Below are positions 61,914 through 63,755 of a stretch of DNA of 63,755 nt, one piece after another. The notes beneath the pieces were generated by a model. It had not been told where the DNA came from and searched no databases. It worked only from the letters and a program-made list of their open reading frames with translations. Source of the stretch: Bacteroidales bacterium UBA3297 (GTDB lineage Bacteria; Bacteroidota; Bacteroidia; Bacteroidales; Paludibacteraceae); contig DETD01000018.1 in the NCBI GenBank assembly GCA_002362105.1, positions 148,278 to 212,032 on the forward strand, given 5' to 3'. The translations under genes and the position numbers were made by a program. Position 1 is the first letter of the stretch. Each line of letters opens with the position of its first letter.

Positions 61914-63224
61914 TTAATGCGTGCTTTTCACGCTTGAGCGTACATTCGGAATATGGCTCAAGACTTCTTCATAATAATCTTGGAACTCGGTCCACTGATA
62001 GTAAGGACCTGCTGTTTTGAGTGGAAGTTTGACTTCTTCTTCATTCAGCAACACTTTAACCAAGACATTACCCACTGAATTTTTATAGAAAATAAACTGA
62101 ATGTTTGCCGCCATAGGTATCAGTTTGAAGTCGGCCCACGACTTGTAGAGGTTGTTCAGGTCTGAAACTCTACAATAAGCGTTACCCACATGCATCAGTG
62201 CTATAAGGGGCAAAATACCGGTATCGTGTCCGAAACGCAGGGTGGCAGAAGGCGTTTTTGAGGCTATAGCTATCTCTGCCTTGTCTAAAATGTCACGCAA
62301 CAGATTGCAGGCCATCTCATAATCGCGGGTGTCTTGGTCAGCCTGCAAGCCCAACCAACCGAACCAGAAAGCGTTTTGGCTCTGCCAATACCCGAAAAGT
62401 TCGTCGTCGGTGAACAGCGGGAACAGAGAAAAATTGATGCCATCCATGTCCTGGATGTCACTCGCTATATTGAACAGTTTTCTTGACAGAGATTTTGCTT
62501 TATCCTCTTTCAAATAGTTCGGATTCGTGAAAAGAGCCTTCATCAACCTTTCCGGATGTGCATTCTGTTCACAGAAGTTGTTATACATCTTATTCCATCT
62601 CACCTGACTATCACTTGCCTTATGCGCGCCCAAATGGGTATCGTTGCACATAAAGAACATATCGCGTGCACTTGCGTTATTTGTGATATTCAAATTAGGG
62701 TTCAACGATTTTAGTTCTTGACAGAATGCGCCCATACTAAGAATGCATCGGTGTACATTAGTCGACCGCGCATCAATAGAAATTGCGCCAGAAAAAATCT
62801 GGGGGAACGAATTGAACATACGTCTTGCTATCGACCGGTGCTGGTTGTGGCCGACCTGTGTTAACTCACCGTATCTGTCATCCATATTGTTGATAATAGT
62901 ATCGAGGTAAAGCAACGTCTGTTTACCCAGTTTCGTCAGTTTGCCATCGGCATCGGCTTGGCGCATAATATCACGAGCCACCTTAGAATCGACAGCATCT
63001 ATCATATTTCTAGACCCATGGCGACCATAATGACTAACATAAAAAGGAGTATAACCCGCAGGGACCTCAGTAAACTTGCCCGACGGGGTTGGATATGCGT
63101 AATAATTACCGCCTGCCTTTTCTTTAACAGCAGACAATTCTTCTCGCGATGTCTGTGCGACGCTTAAAAAAGAAGATGTGAGAAGAAAAAAACTAGAAAC
63201 AATGAACTTATTAATATAAAGCAT
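61914..63224 (-). CDS. MINPP-like histidine acid phosphatase
   Basis: A 436-residue exported enzyme with a signal peptide (1 to about 23, before AQTSR). Catalytic motif HYGRHGSRN with H69 as nucleophile (R68-H69-G70-x-R72) and the distal proton donor HD in LRFGHDTGILPLIAL. The layout fits multiple inositol-polyphosphate phosphatases of Bacteroidota, which strip phosphates from phytate or inositol phosphates; other organic phosphates are possible. It is 23 nt downstream of ybeY and 27 nt before the transporter gene, so the phosphatase and transporter may form a substrate-use pair. Confidence 0.87.
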   Translation of the reverse strand: MLYINKFIVSSFFLLTSSFLSVAQTSREELSAVKEKAGGNYYAYPTPSGKFTEVPAGYTPFYVSHYGRHGSRNMIDAVDSKVARDIMRQADADGKLTKLGKQTLLYLDTIINNMDDRYGELTQVGHNQHRSIARRMFNSFPQIFSGAISIDARSTNVHRCILSMGAFCQELKSLNPNLNITNNASARDMFFMCNDTHLGAHKASDSQVRWNKMYNNFCEQNAHPERLMKALFTNPNYLKEDKAKSLSRKLFNIASDIQDMDGINFSLFPLFTDDELFGYWQSQNAFWFGWLGLQADQDTRDYEMACNLLRDILDKAEIAIASKTPSATLRFGHDTGILPLIALMHVGNAYCRVSDLNNLYKSWADFKLIPMAANIQFIFYKNSVGNVLVKVLLNEEEVKLPLKTAGPYYQWTEFQDYYEEVLSHIPNVRSSVKSTH

Positions 63225-63247
63225 CGTGAAAAAGATTTTGAGAAATA

Positions 63248-63670
63248 CTATTCGTTACCAGTGCGCATTGCAAGCGCATCGTTTTCGTGACCTTCCATTA
63301 TTTCACGTTCTCCTGGCCCTTTATCATTAATACCACAAAGGTGAAGTATACCGTGGATAATTACACGGTGAAACTCTTGGTCATAATCGGTATTAAACTT
63401 TTCCGCATTCGACTTTACAGTATCCAAACTAATGAAAAGGTCACCAGCTATTTTATTGCCCTCTGTATAGTCGAAAGTTATGATATCGGTAAAGTAATCG
63501 TGCGACAAAAATTGTTTGTTAACCTCTAAAATGCGGTTATCGGAACAGAAAATGTACGCAATATCGCCAAGTTTATAGCCATGTTTTTCAGCGACAGCCT
63601 TAATCCACGCTTTCAAGCCCGTCTTTTTCAGTTTGGGCATTTCAATATCCTCAGCATAAAAAGTAATCAT
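63248..63670 (-). CDS. ybeY: endoribonuclease YbeY
   Basis: A 140-residue metal-dependent RNase for 16S rRNA 3' end maturation and ribosome quality control. The zinc site reads HGILHLCGIND, where the third ligand position has Asp in place of His; to my knowledge this is usual in Bacteroidota YbeY and does not imply loss of function. The preceding DIITFDYTEG and AGDLFISLDTV blocks are typical. The start at 63670 is just downstream of a -7 box. It is first in a possible operon with the phosphatase and transporter. Confidence 0.93.
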   Translation of the reverse strand: MITFYAEDIEMPKLKKTGLKAWIKAVAEKHGYKLGDIAYIFCSDNRILEVNKQFLSHDYFTDIITFDYTEGNKIAGDLFISLDTVKSNAEKFNTDYDQEFHRVIIHGILHLCGINDKGPGEREIMEGHENDALAMRTGNE

Positions 63671-63690
63671 AAAGGTAAACGTTTTAAAAA

Positions 63691-63698
63691 CAAAGATA
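63691..63698 (-). promoter_or_regulatory. -7 box (TATCTTTG) of ybeY
   Basis: Full match to TAnnTTTG on the minus strand, 21 nt before the ATG. The last 57 bases of the window hold nothing else I can identify. Confidence 0.65.
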
Positions 63699-63755
63699 CA
63701 AAAAAACTGAGTGTAGGACCAATGTTATACAAGAAAAGTCCCCCGTTCCACGTCA

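Noticed and set aside
1..63755. CRISPR arrays, integrases, insertion sequences, restriction-modification or phage genes
   Set aside because: No regularly spaced repeats and no protein with such motifs was found in the window.

Overview
The window is a piece of chromosome from a member of the order Bacteroidales (phylum Bacteroidota). The evidence is the promoter style (many TAnnTTTG -7 boxes, several with a TTTG about 20 bp upstream, and few Shine-Dalgarno sites) together with lineage-typical genes: UpxY, DUF2851, DUF4836, DUF4956+VTC, a Fib_succ_major-type secreted protein, and a YbeY with Asp in place of the third His. Genus cannot be told from the sequence alone. Gene coordinates include stop codons. 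Starts were chosen using promoters, overlaps and family N-termini.

Layout. 1-15 kb is core genome: a partial tRNA, folC, a PIN-PhoH ATPase, an operon with a DUF4836 protein, a one-ATPase/one-permease ABC exporter and a hexapeptide acyltransferase, then gyrB and clpB. 15.4-21.2 kb is a compact fatty-acid/polyketide-type operon: hotdog thioesterase, ketosynthase with an extra C-terminal domain, ACP, second ketosynthase, ketosynthase-like protein without the catalytic triad, NodB deacetylase and a lipoprotein. 21.3-26 kb holds dprA, rbfA, a LolC/E-type permease and dnaA. 26-30.3 kb carries a pRiA4b-ORF3-like protein and an operon with exported proteins, a VTC-domain protein, DUF4956 and a DUF2490-type beta-barrel. 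DUF2851 and a lipid kinase follow.

32.7-57 kb is an AT-richer surface polysaccharide locus on the minus strand. It has an UpxY antiterminator at its head, flippase and EpsG-type polymerase, three glycosyltransferases, precursor enzymes (GalE, Ugd, Glf), three acyltransferases, a pyruvyl transferase, and a ferredoxin/FrhB protein fused to an acetyltransferase. It also has a phosphopolyol set resembling teichoic-acid enzymes: two LicD proteins, a TagD-like cytidylyltransferase fused to a Gfo/Idh/MocA oxidoreductase, an SDR and a CDP-glycerol-type phosphotransferase. The predicted product is a Wzx/Wzy-made polysaccharide with galactofuranose, a uronic acid, pyruvate ketal, O-acyl groups and phosphopolyol. 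No initiating sugar-phosphate transferase and no Wza/Wzc export proteins lie in the window.

The most unusual item is between that locus and hisB. A self-contained unit at 57509-57918 has a strong Bacteroidota promoter, two tandem genes for paralogous 18- and 19-residue peptides, and a perfect 15-bp hairpin terminator. The peptides agree at 14 of 18 residues although 5 of those codons differ synonymously, and each carries four basic residues on one face of a predicted helix. I know of no description of such a pair. The window ends with hisB-fabD and, on the minus strand, ybeY, a MINPP-like phosphatase and a GPH-type sugar transporter with a large periplasmic insert.
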